This document shows, in pieces, positions 1 through 8,742 of a stretch of 64,000 nucleotides of DNA. The first letter of the stretch is position 1; every line of letters starts with the position of its first letter. Source of the stretch: an uncultured Pontibacter sp. (lineage in GTDB: Bacteria > Bacteroidota > Bacteroidia > Cytophagales > Hymenobacteraceae); contig NZ_CANLMZ010000003.1 in assembly GCF_947492645.1 (NCBI RefSeq), positions 1-64,000 on the forward strand. Reading direction: 5' to 3'. The notes below the pieces were generated by a model. The model made no database searches and was not told the origin of the DNA. It was given only the letters and a program-made list of their open reading frames with translations. Both the position numbers and the translations under genes were made by a program.

Positions 1-1370
1 ACCTACATGCGAGCAGTCAAATGCTGTCTGAGACAACACCATAGAAGCGATACCGCAGGCATCGGCAGAGCCATTGTCTACGTCAGCTGCCGTGATTGTC
101 ACATTGCCCGTTGCGTCCAGCTGCACGGTGATGTTCCTGGCTTTGGCCACAGGTGCCACATTATCCGCTATCGTTACGGTAGCAGTAGCCGTGTGTGTGT
201 TGCCACTCTTATCTGTTATAGTTAGCGTAACCGTATTAGCTCCAACATTAGAGCAGTCGAAAGTGGTCTTATCCAGCACCATTGTTTCAACTCCACAATT
301 GTCAGATGAACTGTCGTTTACATCAGCTGCTTCTATTGTCGCATTGCCATCGGCGTCCAGCTGAACAGTGATGTTCTTGGCTTTGGCAAGCGGCGCAGTC
401 GTATCCTCTACTGTAACGATGGCTGTTGTTGTTGCTTCGTTGCCACTGGCGTCAGTCACGGTCAATGTAACCGTGTTTTCCCCTAGATTTGAGCAATCAA
501 AAGTGGTTTTAGAAAGCGCTAGGGAAACAGAAGTGCAATTATCAGATGAACCACCATTCACATCACCAGCCGTGATCGTAGCCTTACCTGTAGCATCAAG
601 CTGCACCGTAATGTTCTTAGCTACTGCTGCTGGAGCCATATCATCAACTACAGTTACTGTAGCTGTGGCTGTAGAGACGTTCTCATTTGCATCTGTAACC
701 GTTAAAGTAACGGTGTTAGCACCAACCTTGGAGCAATCGAAACTGGTATTATCGATTGACAGTATCTTGATCCCGCAAGCGTCAGTGCTTCCGTTGTCAA
801 CATCAGCCGCTACAATCGTTGCAGTACCGTATGCGTCGAGCTGGACGATAATATCTTTAGCAGTTGCAACAGGTGCTGTGTTATCAACTATTGTAACTAC
901 TGCGGTTACGATAGATTCATTATCGCCCTTATCAGTCACTGTTAACGTTACAGTATTTTCGCCAACATTGCTGCAGTCAAAAGTAGTTTTGCTTAATGTA
1001 AGCGTCTTGATACCGCACAGGTCCGTACTGCCATCATTCACTTGTTCTGGAGTGATCGTTGCGGTTCCATCAGCTGCTAAGTTTACGGTAATATTTTTTG
1101 CCTTTGCGACTGGTGCAATTGCGTCCTGTATTGTTACAATTGCCGTAGCAGTTGTGACATTATTTGCAATATCTGTCACCGTTAATGTTACTGTGTTAGC
1201 GCCCAGGTTGCTACAGTCAAAAGAAGTTTTATCTAACGCAATTGATGCAATGCCGCAATTATCGGTTGATCCATTATCAATCTGAGACGGTGCTATAACT
1301 ACAACTCCGTTGGCATCTAGCTGTGCTGTAATATTCTGCGTTTTTACTACTGGCACAGTTACATCTTTAA
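1..1370 (-). repeat. Tandem 240-bp coding repeats (80-residue Ig/HYR-like units)
   Basis: The same DNA block, reading on the plus strand like ATGTTCTTGGCTTTGGC, recurs at about 131, 371, 611, 851, 1091 and 1331. The spacing is exactly 240 bp with no indels. The copies differ at many bases but keep the cysteine pair and the TVTLTVTD strand. The unit is a protein repeat of the surface protein and not a CRISPR or transposon repeat. The array continues beyond the left edge. Confidence 0.9.
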
Positions 1371-3183
1371 TAATTACATTCTGTGTAGCTGTAGAGGTGT
1401 TACCTCCTCCATCAGTAAAGCTCCATGTAATTACATGGGTACCTTGTGTTGTGTAAGTCAGTGGATCAGTAGTTGTACCTGTGATAGTGCCTCCACAATT
1501 ATCTAAGGCAGTTGGTACAGAAGTTACTGTTGCAGTACACTCCCCTTTAATATCAGGCATAGTCTCGTAATGCAAAATCAGGGTGCCACCTTCAAAATAG
1601 GCTATCCACCCACCCCATGTATCAAAATCTTGCCGCAAATAATTGTTGCCGCCATAAACATACCCAGGGATTTCTCCTGTATAGTTAATTGTGAAGCTTT
1701 GACTATAGCCGAGATACTGGTTGCCTCCAATTTGAGTGCCTGACACTACCATGCGGCTCCATTGTCCTGTGCCACCCCACCCCTGGTCTCTACCAGAATA
1801 AGTAAGTGTTGCACCTGTAACTTTGGCTCCTGCCGGAAGCGGGTCTGCAAAAGTATGCGTATACATCACCCAGTTTTGTGACTGACCAGCTGGAATCTGA
1901 ATAATCTTGGTTCCTGTTTTAGTTATGACCGGAGCCTCGGTGTCGTTTACAGCAATCGACTTAGAAGCTGTTGTAATAGCCCCAAACGCATCAGTAACCG
2001 TTACAGTATATGAGCCGGCAGTTAAGTTAGAGATAACATCTGAAGTGCTTCCGCCTGGCGACCATGAATAAGTATAAGGCCCGGTACCTCCTGATACGGT
2101 TGCGGTTAGTTCTCCTGTAGCATCCCCTGCACAGGCAATAGACTGTGTCTCTGTGAGAGCAACAGAGTATAAGTTTGTTATGGTAACCTTGCCTTCACCT
2201 GCGTTGCGATTGGCGTAAAATAAGGGAGAATCGCTGTTATTGAGCGAACCACCACCACCTCCGTGCCCGCTGTCACTTGATGAAGTATAAACGGTTTGGC
2301 CTTGGATTTGGTAAGTCCCTCCTTGCCCTCCAGAATAGCCGCCGCCGCCGCCGCCCCTAACCAAGATATTTGAAGCGCCGCCGCCACCGCCGCCAAAACC
2401 TCCATCACCGCCGAAGTAGCTTCCTGTCCCGCCACTACCGCCAACTGCACCATTGAGGAAGGCCTTACCTCCTTGGGAATTGTATGACCCATTCTCACCG
2501 TCACTAAGATATCCGCCTCCCCCAGCTGCTGGAATATCAACTTGACCAAATTTACCACCATTACCGTTTGTACCGCCGCCACCTTGGTAGGTACTACTTC
2601 CACTTGAACCGGTATTGGCATGATTTCCAATCGTATTAGGATAAGATGGACCATAATCACCATTGCCGCCACCGCCGCCGCCGGCAATGATCAGGATTGA
2701 ATTTTTGGTTTTATTTACGACGAAAGAAGCGCCGCCACCACCGCCGCTGTTAATACTTCCCTGTAGGCCAACTCCCTTCGTTCCTTGCTGCCCAACTACC
2801 ACTTGGATAACCTCTCCTGCCGTTAAGTCAAACTCCCCAGACAAGATAGCGCCACCGCCGCCGCCTGCACCACCGCCTTTGGCGCCTACAGCCTCAATCT
2901 TGTATTTACCTGTTGCAGGAACAATCCACTCCTGAACACCCGGCGATTTGATTATAACGCCTCCGTGTAAAGAATTCCCCTCACCGTAAGCCGCATCTAC
3001 CTGTAACTGGGTCGGACCAAACTTCCCCGTTGCTGTACAGGTAGTAAATGAATAAACAATTTGTGCGTGTGCCTTACCCAAGGCACCTATACATAAACTT
3101 ATATACAATAGCACCCATATTGCCGGTTTAGCAAAATGGAGTAGCTCTCCCACTTTAGGTGGGGATCCGTAAAAGTGTTTCAT
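1..3183 (-). CDS. Large secreted glycine-rich adhesin-like protein with 80-residue repeats (partial)
   Basis: The open frame starts at the ATG at 3181-3183 and runs off the left edge, so about 1,061 residues are visible and the C-terminus is missing. Residues 1-40 are a signal peptide ending in AHA. Residues about 80-340 are very rich in glycine and contain an EWIVPATGKYKIEA-type entry and GGGGAS blocks, resembling the glycine-rich domain family PF12810 (ALK/LTK-like). A SprB/PKD-like segment (SGGTGPYTYSWSPGG) follows at about 345-410. After it come a HYR-like domain and then tandem Ig-like repeats of exactly 80 residues, each with FDCS-x-GxNTVTLTVTD and APVAKAKNITVQLD. By family knowledge such proteins are exported cell-surface adhesins, usually with a T9SS C-terminal signal beyond the repeats; that end is not in the window. 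No neighbour suggests a substrate. Function is inferred only. Confidence 0.85.
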   Translation of the reverse strand, partial: MKHFYGSPPKVGELLHFAKPAIWVLLYISLCIGALGKAHAQIVYSFTTCTATGKFGPTQLQVDAAYGEGNSLHGGVIIKSPGVQEWIVPATGKYKIEAVGAKGGGAGGGGGAILSGEFDLTAGEVIQVVVGQQGTKGVGLQGSINSGGGGGASFVVNKTKNSILIIAGGGGGGNGDYGPSYPNTIGNHANTGSSGSSTYQGGGGTNGNGGKFGQVDIPAAGGGGYLSDGENGSYNSQGGKAFLNGAVGGSGGTGSYFGGDGGFGGGGGGASNILVRGGGGGGYSGGQGGTYQIQGQTVYTSSSDSGHGGGGGSLNNSDSPLFYANRNAGEGKVTITNLYSVALTETQSIACAGDATGELTATVSGGTGPYTYSWSPGGSTSDVISNLTAGSYTVTVTDAFGAITTASKSIAVNDTEAPVITKTGTKIIQIPAGQSQNWVMYTHTFADPLPAGAKVTGATLTYSGRDQGWGGTGQWSRMVVSGTQIGGNQYLGYSQSFTINYTGEIPGYVYGGNNYLRQDFDTWGGWIAYFEGGTLILHYETMPDIKGECTATVTSVPTALDNCGGTITGTTTDPLTYTTQGTHVITWSFTDGGGNTSTATQNVIIKDVTVPVVKTQNITAQLDANGVVVIAPSQIDNGSTDNCGIASIALDKTSFDCSNLGANTVTLTVTDIANNVTTATAIVTIQDAIAPVAKAKNITVNLAADGTATITPEQVNDGSTDLCGIKTLTLSKTTFDCSNVGENTVTLTVTDKGDNESIVTAVVTIVDNTAPVATAKDIIVQLDAYGTATIVAADVDNGSTDACGIKILSIDNTSFDCSKVGANTVTLTVTDANENVSTATATVTVVDDMAPAAVAKNITVQLDATGKATITAGDVNGGSSDNCTSVSLALSKTTFDCSNLGENTVTLTVTDASGNEATTTAIVTVEDTTAPLAKAKNITVQLDADGNATIEAADVNDSSSDNCGVETMVLDKTTFDCSNVGANTVTLTITDKSGNTHTATATVTIADNVAPVAKARNITVQLDATGNVTITAADVDNGSADACGIASMVLSQTAFDCSHVG

Positions 3184-4131
3184 ATAAAAAGGTTGGTTGT
3201 TAATTACTTTAAAGAGGAATATACAGCCTGCTATTGTTCGAAATAAAGTGAACTGTAGCTATTATAATACACGTGGGTTTTAGATTCAATTGGACAGAGT
3301 GTCACTGCCAAAGGTCTTATTAGCGTTAATGGCTGTTGCTGGCTCACATTACGCGCACCAGCCCACTCATTAAAGAGTGCTGCAAATTGTTTCATAAGAA
3401 AGAGGTAAAGCTTCGGCTATAAATTGAAATTCTGATACACGAAATTTAATATTTCAGATGAGGTACTTTGTCCTTAAATGGTGCGGATAATTAGTGCCAC
3501 TACTGAATAATTTTAACAAGATTGTTTTCTTTGGCAGGGTATGAACATATGATAAAAGCTGTGCTTCACAAGCATTACCATCGTAGAAGATATTGCAGGT
3601 GCACACTATATTCTATATAACTATTGGCTAATAAAATGATAATCCATACATAGCCAAAACACTAAACTCATTAATTAACAGCGTCTTAAAATATCTTGCA
3701 AGATACCTGCTAACAAAGGATCACACCAATTTGAAATCGTACTAATTTGTCCCGTTTTGAAAACGGAGACAAACTAATCGGGTGAAACCTCGTTTATCAG
3801 GAAACATATTTAGCAGAATAGAGTACATAATATGTTATTATTATTATGCATATACTGAATACCCCATATGCTTTCAAATCGAAAGGAATCTAAAAACCGT
3901 TTGATTATTTTTTCAAGAGGTTGATGCTCTTTGCAGGTTCGTACTAAGAAAAGTGTACCCGCCCCTGTCGTCAGAAACCTTAAAAGGCTTAAATTCTTAA
4001 ACAGAAATGAAAAACTAAAGCTTATTACCTACATAAGTAGCCGGATTGCAACAACTTACAGCAGCAATGCAGACAGCAAGCTTTTATGTAAATAAACTGG
4101 GTAGTAGTAGCAGGCAGCACACCTAGCCTGA
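3184..4131. other. Gene-free AT-rich stretch
   Basis: About 950 bases upstream of the surface-protein gene with no open frame that looks coding on either strand. It presumably contains the promoter of that gene, but no clear TAnnTTTG box at a proper distance was found. One imperfect inverted repeat lies inside it (see 3747-3772). Confidence 0.6.
3747..3772. repeat. Imperfect inverted repeat TTGTC..CGTTTT / AAAACG..GACAA
   Basis: The two arms pair through TTGTC-C-CGTTTT and AAAACG-GA-GACAA around a single central G, with one unpaired base. There is no T-tract, so it is not an obvious terminator. It could be an operator or an element end; nothing adjacent decides which. Confidence 0.4.
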
Positions 4132-4509
4132 TTATAGAAAATTTTTGATAGCCGCCAGGTAGGCTTTGGAAGTGATCCCTTCCGCTTTGTTAAACGCCTT
4201 GTAAAAACCACTCCTGGACGCAAACCCCGCCTGCAGGGCTAGTGCTTCCATGGTAAAGTTTTGTAAAACTCCCTCCTTTTCTAACTGTGCCATTAATTAA
4301 GCAATCCGGTACTGGTTAACAAAGTCTTTAAAGCTCTTCCTGAGATGGGTGTTCAGCACCAGTGAAAGCTTGTAGGCCGGAATGCCTAGCTGATCGGCGA
4401 GGTCCTGTACTTTAAGCGTCTTTTCTTTGAAGCACCCGGTATCGTGCATATACTGCTCCACTTGCTTAAGTATGCTTTCAGCTTCGTTGCCCTGTAGGTA
4501 TACCCGGTC
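4132..4509 (-). pseudogene. AraC-type DNA-binding domain remnant with in-frame stop
   Basis: The frame carries an AraC-type helix-turn-helix C-terminus of the kind found on Bacteroidota membrane-sensor regulators (LKVQDLADQLGIPAYKLS, then KSFKDFVNQYRIA). A TAA at 4297-4299 then interrupts it, and in the very same frame the second helix-turn-helix follows (MEALALQAGFASRSGFYKAF) to a natural stop at 4132-4134. There is no sensor or N-terminal domain of its own. Upstream it is joined in frame to the tail of a Crp-like protein at about 4510. Loss of function is inferred from the stop in the middle of the DNA-binding domain; the family identity is well supported by the sequence pattern. Confidence 0.8.
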
Positions 4510-5111
4510 CTGTTTTCTGACACGGGAAAGCGTTTCCGGCTTCATGTCCAGAAAGGAGGCAACGCTTTCCAGGGGAAGGCGATAGATATACCCTGGCTTG
4601 GATTTGACAAAGTATAAATAACGCTCCTGGCATTGCCTACACGAACGATGTGGGAACGCTCCTAGGCATCGCGGTAATAATCTTCGTATACCTTGCGGAT
4701 AATGAAATTCAAATCGAAGAAGCGCTGGTACCAGTTTTGCAATGTAGCTGTGTGCACTCCTAAGACCATTTTCGGCTCTACCGCAACGATTGCCTCCCAG
4801 GAAGGCTCCTCGCCGTAAAGCCCGGACAAGGAGCTGACAAACTCATTTTCTACTGAAATATAGGTTGTTATTTTTTTATGCTTGTGCAACGAGTAAGCCA
4901 TCAAGGCACCTGCCCGAATAAAATAAATATAATGGCATCGTTGCCCTTGGTGGAGCAGATGCTTGCCTTCCGCTAATTGGACAGCAATGGCATGTCTGTG
5001 AAATTCTTCTCGCAACTCCGTGCAGAGAGGGTGTTGGGTTTCAAACAGGCCGATGATGTAGGCAATATCTTCCGGGTTTACTGGTGTGAAGGCGAGAGGT
5101 TTTTCAAGCAT
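4510..5111 (-). pseudogene. Crp/Fnr-family regulator remnant (stop plus frameshift)
   Basis: Residues 1-149 form a cyclic-nucleotide-binding-like domain (HLLHQGQRCHYIYFIRAGAL is the typical jelly-roll start) beginning at the ATG at 5109-5111. A TAG at 4662-4664 follows YYRDA. The usual continuation (ERSHIVRVGNAR) is present in the same frame. About 30 bases further a one-base loss near 4628-4632 moves the rest (RYLYFVKSKPGYIYRLPLES then FLDMKPETLSRVRKQ) into another frame. The last part is the winged-helix end usual for Bacteroidota Crp-like proteins. Two separate lesions make a working product unlikely. Restoring both would give about 200 residues, the normal family length, running straight into the AraC remnant. 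Confidence 0.8.
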
Positions 5112-5693
5112 CAGCTGGTGCAGGTCATCAATCTACAATATCTAGTGTCATCAAAATTCACGTCTGGAAAAAGTATTAGTTGTAAATGTAAATAATTTAA
5201 TGAATAAATGTAAACCTGATCTTCCTCTAAATTTACTTACCTTCTATTGGCTTCATCTGTTCTGTGCCTTGAGCGCCGTTACCGCTGAAGCACTGTTTGG
5301 TGCAGGAGAGTTTCCAGGGTATAGGTGAGAATCTCTTCCTCCTCGTCCAGTAAATGATCCTGTAGCTTTTCATCCGGCCGGACACCGGCTAACGTTTCAC
5401 CCCCACTGGGGCGGACGATGTAGCCTTTGGGTATCTTTATCGGGAGGCCTGTTTTCGGCAACGGGAACAAAACTAAGAGGCGTACCAGGTGGGCACATCT
5501 TTTTAGTCATTAGCAGCTGTTAAAAGCACTTTGAAGGATGGTCTCAGGAATCATAGACCTGCAGAAGCCCCTCCTCAACAGTAGTGTAGGTATTAACTCC
5601 CTACAACTAGGTGACAAGTATACCATTTCCCTGAAATAAAAAAAACAGGAAGCAGTCTTTAACCGCCTCCTGCATCAATCAGGCAAGGTTACC
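5112..5693. other. Intergenic region with one weak open frame
   Basis: No convincing gene. A minus-strand frame at 5279-5470 (63 codons, only a TTG start, an acidic DEEEE stretch) has no recognisable domain and no ribosome-binding context, and is more likely debris of the same decayed region. Confidence 0.4.
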
Positions 5694-6170
5694 TTACATT
5701 CTAGTAAAAACCGTAGTGCGCCTCACGCCGTTAGTGGATACCTCGGTCACAAGTTCAGCCCCGCCATTCTGGCACGTGAAGTTAATGGTATAGCTTCCGG
5801 TCGGCACATTAGGGCGACCCTGGTTCTGGCCGGAGCAAATTACATCATCGGTGCGGGTATAGCTATAAGAGATCGTATTGCCGCTAACTGTGTATTTAAA
5901 GTGGAACCTGAGTGGCGTGCATATACCGTTGCAGTCCGGGTTCTCACTATAGCCTTCTCCATTGCTGCCAAAGTTGTAGACCAGGGAACCGGCGCCATTA
6001 CAGGTAGCGGTTTTCCATTTTCCCACCGGGCAAGAGCCGCTGCCACCTGAGCCTTCCCCCTTGATCTTATCGGCAATCAACATGAAGTCTTCTTCGGCAT
6101 CGCTTACACAACCGGAAAAAGCAAACGAAACAAATAGGATGAGCAGGTATATGAATGATCTGTTTTTCAT
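5694..6170 (-). CDS. Small lipoprotein of unknown function
   Basis: A 158-residue product with a clear type II signal peptide (hydrophobic stretch 7-18 followed by lipobox FSGC, lipidated Cys near residue 20). After a short Gly/Ser linker (GEGSGGSGS) comes a compact beta-rich domain with about five further cysteines (CPVGKW, CNGAG, CNGIC, CSGQ, CQNGG). The layout (GKW start, strand pattern) resembles lipocalin-like lipoproteins of Bacteroidota, but I do not recognise a defined family. It lies 12 bases downstream of the outer-membrane-type protein at 6183-7031 and is very probably co-transcribed with it. Confidence 0.75.
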   Translation of the reverse strand: MKNRSFIYLLILFVSFAFSGCVSDAEEDFMLIADKIKGEGSGGSGSCPVGKWKTATCNGAGSLVYNFGSNGEGYSENPDCNGICTPLRFHFKYTVSGNTISYSYTRTDDVICSGQNQGRPNVPTGSYTINFTCQNGGAELVTEVSTNGVRRTTVFTRM

Positions 6171-6182
6171 TTTCAGAGTGAA

Positions 6183-7031
6183 TTAAAAGCTGATAGATAA
6201 GTTTGCACCCAACGTACCGTTAGCGTTGGACATTAAAAACATGTCGTAGCCAAGACGTACCAGAGACGTTGGCTTGCCCGAAGCACCGGTAGTAAGGGCG
6301 CGCTGCGCGAATACGCCTAAGTGAGCGCCCCCACCAAACACGCCCGCAGTCTCTCCGGGGTTTACTTCGTTGTTCTCGTCTGCTTTGCCGCGGGTATAAC
6401 ACATACCGCCACCAGCCAGGCCCCCTAGCGTCACGATCTTCTTCACAGATAGTTCCTTGAACAGGTAACCGGTAAGATAGTGCCGTGACCCGGTGTAGAT
6501 CTCCTCATCAATAGGCTCGGAGTACCCGAAATAATTGGTCGAGGCTACACCGTATCCCATGGAAGGCCCTTTTGTGCTACCCTGTTTTGGCTGAAAATAC
6601 TTTTCCAGCAGCACATTGAAACCAAAGATCGGCTTTGTCTCAAAGTCATAGCTGTCTGTAGAGAAGGTCAGGTGCCGGGAGAAGGTCACTCCGATAAACG
6701 TGCGGCCTGGCTTTTCAGTCGTGGGTTGTGCCTTATCCGCCAGGTTATCCAGCAGGCTACTCTCCTTTGGTTCTGTGCTTGCAGGAGCGGCTCCTGAGAC
6801 ATTGAACTTCTCTTCTCTACCGTTTGAATACACAATTTTTTGTACCTCAACCCGCTTCAGGTTATGAACCGGCCCTCCCTGAAAATCAAATAACTTGTAT
6901 TTAATGGTCTCGTCCGTGATCTCGGTAACCAGGGCCTTTATCTCGGTTTTGTCAGTTTTGGTGATGAGATCCTGTGCCTGCAAAGCATATGCCGTCAGGA
7001 GTGTAAAAAATAACACGTAAAGTTTTTTCAT
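6183..7031 (-). CDS. Secreted outer-membrane beta-barrel-like protein
   Basis: A 282-residue product with an N-terminal signal peptide (MKKLYVLFFTLLTAYALQAQ, cut after AQA or QAQ). Residues 21-75 form a small domain (DLITKTDKTEIKALVTEIT...VQKIVYSNGREEKF) often seen at the N-terminus of Bacteroidota exported proteins. After a low-complexity linker, residues about 105-282 show alternating hydrophobic strands (TFIGVTFSRHLTF, FGFNVLLEKYF, LGANLSISF) ending in an aromatic residue, as outer-membrane barrels do. First gene of a likely two-gene unit with the lipoprotein at 5694-6170. The substrate or role is unknown. Confidence 0.7.
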   Translation of the reverse strand: MKKLYVLFFTLLTAYALQAQDLITKTDKTEIKALVTEITDETIKYKLFDFQGGPVHNLKRVEVQKIVYSNGREEKFNVSGAAPASTEPKESSLLDNLADKAQPTTEKPGRTFIGVTFSRHLTFSTDSYDFETKPIFGFNVLLEKYFQPKQGSTKGPSMGYGVASTNYFGYSEPIDEEIYTGSRHYLTGYLFKELSVKKIVTLGGLAGGGMCYTRGKADENNEVNPGETAGVFGGGAHLGVFAQRALTTGASGKPTSLVRLGYDMFLMSNANGTLGANLSISF

Positions 7032-7526
7032 TTTAGCGTTTTAAGGGTGAATAATGAACTTGATCATAGTTGTGCTGCGGCTGCTAGTATAAGCGCTTTC
7101 ATGCCGTAAAAACTACAGGTAGGGGTATTGTGGCAGATATAGACAGTAAATCGGGTAGTTTGAAGTGCCCCAGGAGTTACTCCCAGCTAAAGAACAAGGA
7201 ATACAGCATTAGTAACTCTTTCTAAAAGTTGTAGGCTTCACCTGAAACATCGCCTACAAAGAACAAATATAGTGTCCTCTGCTTATTCTCCCAATACCTA
7301 AAAATAGGTATATTTAAGCTTTCCTGGTCCTGCCCAAACAGTTGCCAGCAGCCTAATTACTAACATGTTACGCAATAGCACACTTTATCAATTACACCCC
7401 AGAAAAGAAACAAAGAATGTCATCCTCATAAGCTATCCCACCACGGTTTTAAGAGAGACCAGTAAGGAAAGCATAGAGTAACAGGTAAGCCGCCCACTCT
7501 GGTTAGGCTGGCCTGAATGGGTTTCC
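7032..7526. other. Intergenic region, no gene seen
   Basis: About 500 bases upstream of the barrel-protein gene without a coding-like frame on either strand. It must contain that gene's promoter, but no clear consensus pair was identified. Confidence 0.5.
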
Positions 7527-7764
7527 TTATTTTTTGCTTTGCTTTAAGCCGGCAATCATTTCATCAATATCCTTCATTTTGTGGTGAATAGGCTGGGTAA
7601 CCGGGAAAGTGTAGGAAACCTCATTGACAAGGTTGCGAAGTTCTTTTCGTTCATAATCCGGAAGCCTGTCCTCTACTTTTACCAAGGAATCGCGCACCTC
7701 TGTCACGATCCCCTGCAGGTAAGCAATCAGTAACTGTTTTTTAAAATAGGATTTACATAGTTAG
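7527..7764 (-). pseudogene. Orphan coding-like remnant without a start codon
   Basis: An open frame of about 78 codons ends at the TAA at 7527-7529. It reads like real protein: LLIAYLQGIVTEVRDSLVKV, then VEDRLPDYERKELRNLV, with a lysine-rich end. Going upstream it meets a TAA at about 7765 before any ATG, so it lacks a usable start and is probably a 5'-truncated gene or a gene with a lost N-terminus. It is mostly helical and charged. I do not recognise the family. It lies between the barrel-protein gene and the integrase remnant, on the same strand as both. Confidence 0.4.
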
Positions 7765-7924
7765 CAGTATGAAATCTTTAATATGCATTAAATTTAAAAA
7801 GTACAAAAACACAAATTAGTTTTAATTTAATGATACATTAAATCCTGCTTCCGGACGGGAAACAAGAAAACAAGGCCAGGGCAGGTCCCCTCTACTGCTT
7901 TCAGCTCCCTCCCACATGATCCTC

Positions 7925-8259
7925 CTATACCAGCAGCATTTTCCCCTGCTCTTCTTTTCCCAGGAACCTGCCTTTGATACTTTCGGCCGTCACAGGCTTA
8001 CCAGCCTCTACTAACTGGCGGTGTGCCTCATAGACCTTTGCCTGCAGGTTATCCAAATAGGCATTCAGGGTTTAGCAGTCGCCTTTGTACCAGCGGCTCG
8101 TCCGGCCGCCGCTACCCATCTGTCTGGTTCAATCGCCCTGCCTGTCGCCAGCTCGGCCCGTTTGCCCGAGACAGTAATGCGCATATAGATGGGCACAGGC
8201 CCTGTCCGATAGTTTTTTTGTTTCTTAAGGTAGAAAAGGAGACTGAAGTTGATATTCAT
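7925..8259 (-). pseudogene. Tyrosine recombinase (integrase) N-terminal remnant, frameshifted
   Basis: From the ATG at 8257-8259 the frame reads MNINFSLLFYLKKQKNYRTG and then PVPIYMRITVSGKRAELATG, the arm-type DNA-binding domain that opens Bacteroidota phage-type integrases. After KATAK (about 8068) one base is missing. The text continues in the next frame (TLNAYLDNLQAKVYEAHRQL) up to VEAGKPVTAESIKGRFLG and a TAG at 7925-7927. The core-binding and catalytic domains, about 300 residues with the R-H-R-Y residues, are absent. It starts 250 bases from the 3' end of tRNA-Ser, a classic integration site, which supports a relic of an integrated element. Confidence 0.8.
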
Positions 8260-8453
8260 AATCGTGACTTTAAAGGTTAACAAATGCAGCCTTGCAGTCA
8301 ACCGCGGTCAAGATATACAGCAACTGTACATCTTATTAATCAGACAGTTACATATCCAATCGGTGCGTAGAAACTTTGCTTTTGTGAACTCACCGATCTA
8401 CTCACCTGTTTTATGCGAAAAAATGAATAATTCAGCAGTTTTGTAAAAGCAAA

Positions 8454-8484
8454 AAAGCCTGCAAATACTTAATTTGCAGGCTTT
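8454..8484 (-). terminator. Hairpin terminator downstream of tRNA-Ser
   Basis: AAAGCCTGCAAAT pairs with ATTTGCAGGCTTT around a five-base loop. Read on the minus strand the stem is followed by a run of six T residues. It lies 25 bases past the tRNA 3' end. Confidence 0.8.
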
Positions 8485-8509
8485 TAAGTTGTTGTGGTAT
8501 TGCTACCAG

Positions 8510-8594
8510 CAGAGAGTGAGGGATTCGAACCCCCGGACCTGTTACAGTCAACGGTTTTCAAGACCGCCGCGTTCGACCACTCCGCCAACTCTCT
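8510..8594 (-). tRNA. tRNA-Ser (anticodon TGA)
   Basis: Read on the minus strand, an 85-base class II tRNA: acceptor arms AGAGAGT and ACTCTCT, D-arm GCGGAGTGGTCGAACGC, anticodon loop CTTGAAA (anticodon TGA, serine UCA), a long variable arm, and the T-loop GGTTCGAATCC. CCA is not encoded; the discriminator base is G at 8510. This is the only tRNA I found in the window. Confidence 0.95.
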
Positions 8595-8742
8595 AACGAT
8601 TTCGAATACAAAAGTAGGGTACCGCTCTGAATTATCAAAACTATCTGTTAAGATTTTTCTTTGGCTTGAGCCTAATAAAGTATAAATAGCTGATTTTAAG
8701 CTCGAAAATTTTCAAAGGCACTACCTGAATACTAAAGCTGAT

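Noticed and set aside
368-1285. Long plus-strand open frame over the repeats
   Set aside because: It is the complement of the minus-strand repeat gene. Its predicted protein is only Val/Ser/Thr-rich repeats mirroring the real gene, and has no start context.
1-1400. Regular 240-bp repeats taken at first for a CRISPR or satellite array
   Set aside because: The period is far too long for CRISPR, the whole unit (not a short core with unique spacers) is conserved, and it translates without break into Ig-like protein repeats on the minus strand.
2178-2935. Proline- and alanine-rich open frames on both strands over the glycine-rich region
   Set aside because: They are shadows of the GGN glycine codons of the surface-protein gene; low complexity in the wrong frames.
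5279-5470. Minus-strand frame of 63 codons
   Set aside because: Only a TTG start, no homology pattern, lies between two decayed genes; kept only as a remark in the gap entry.
8494-8685. Plus-strand open frame over the tRNA
   Set aside because: It is antisense to the tRNA-Ser gene.
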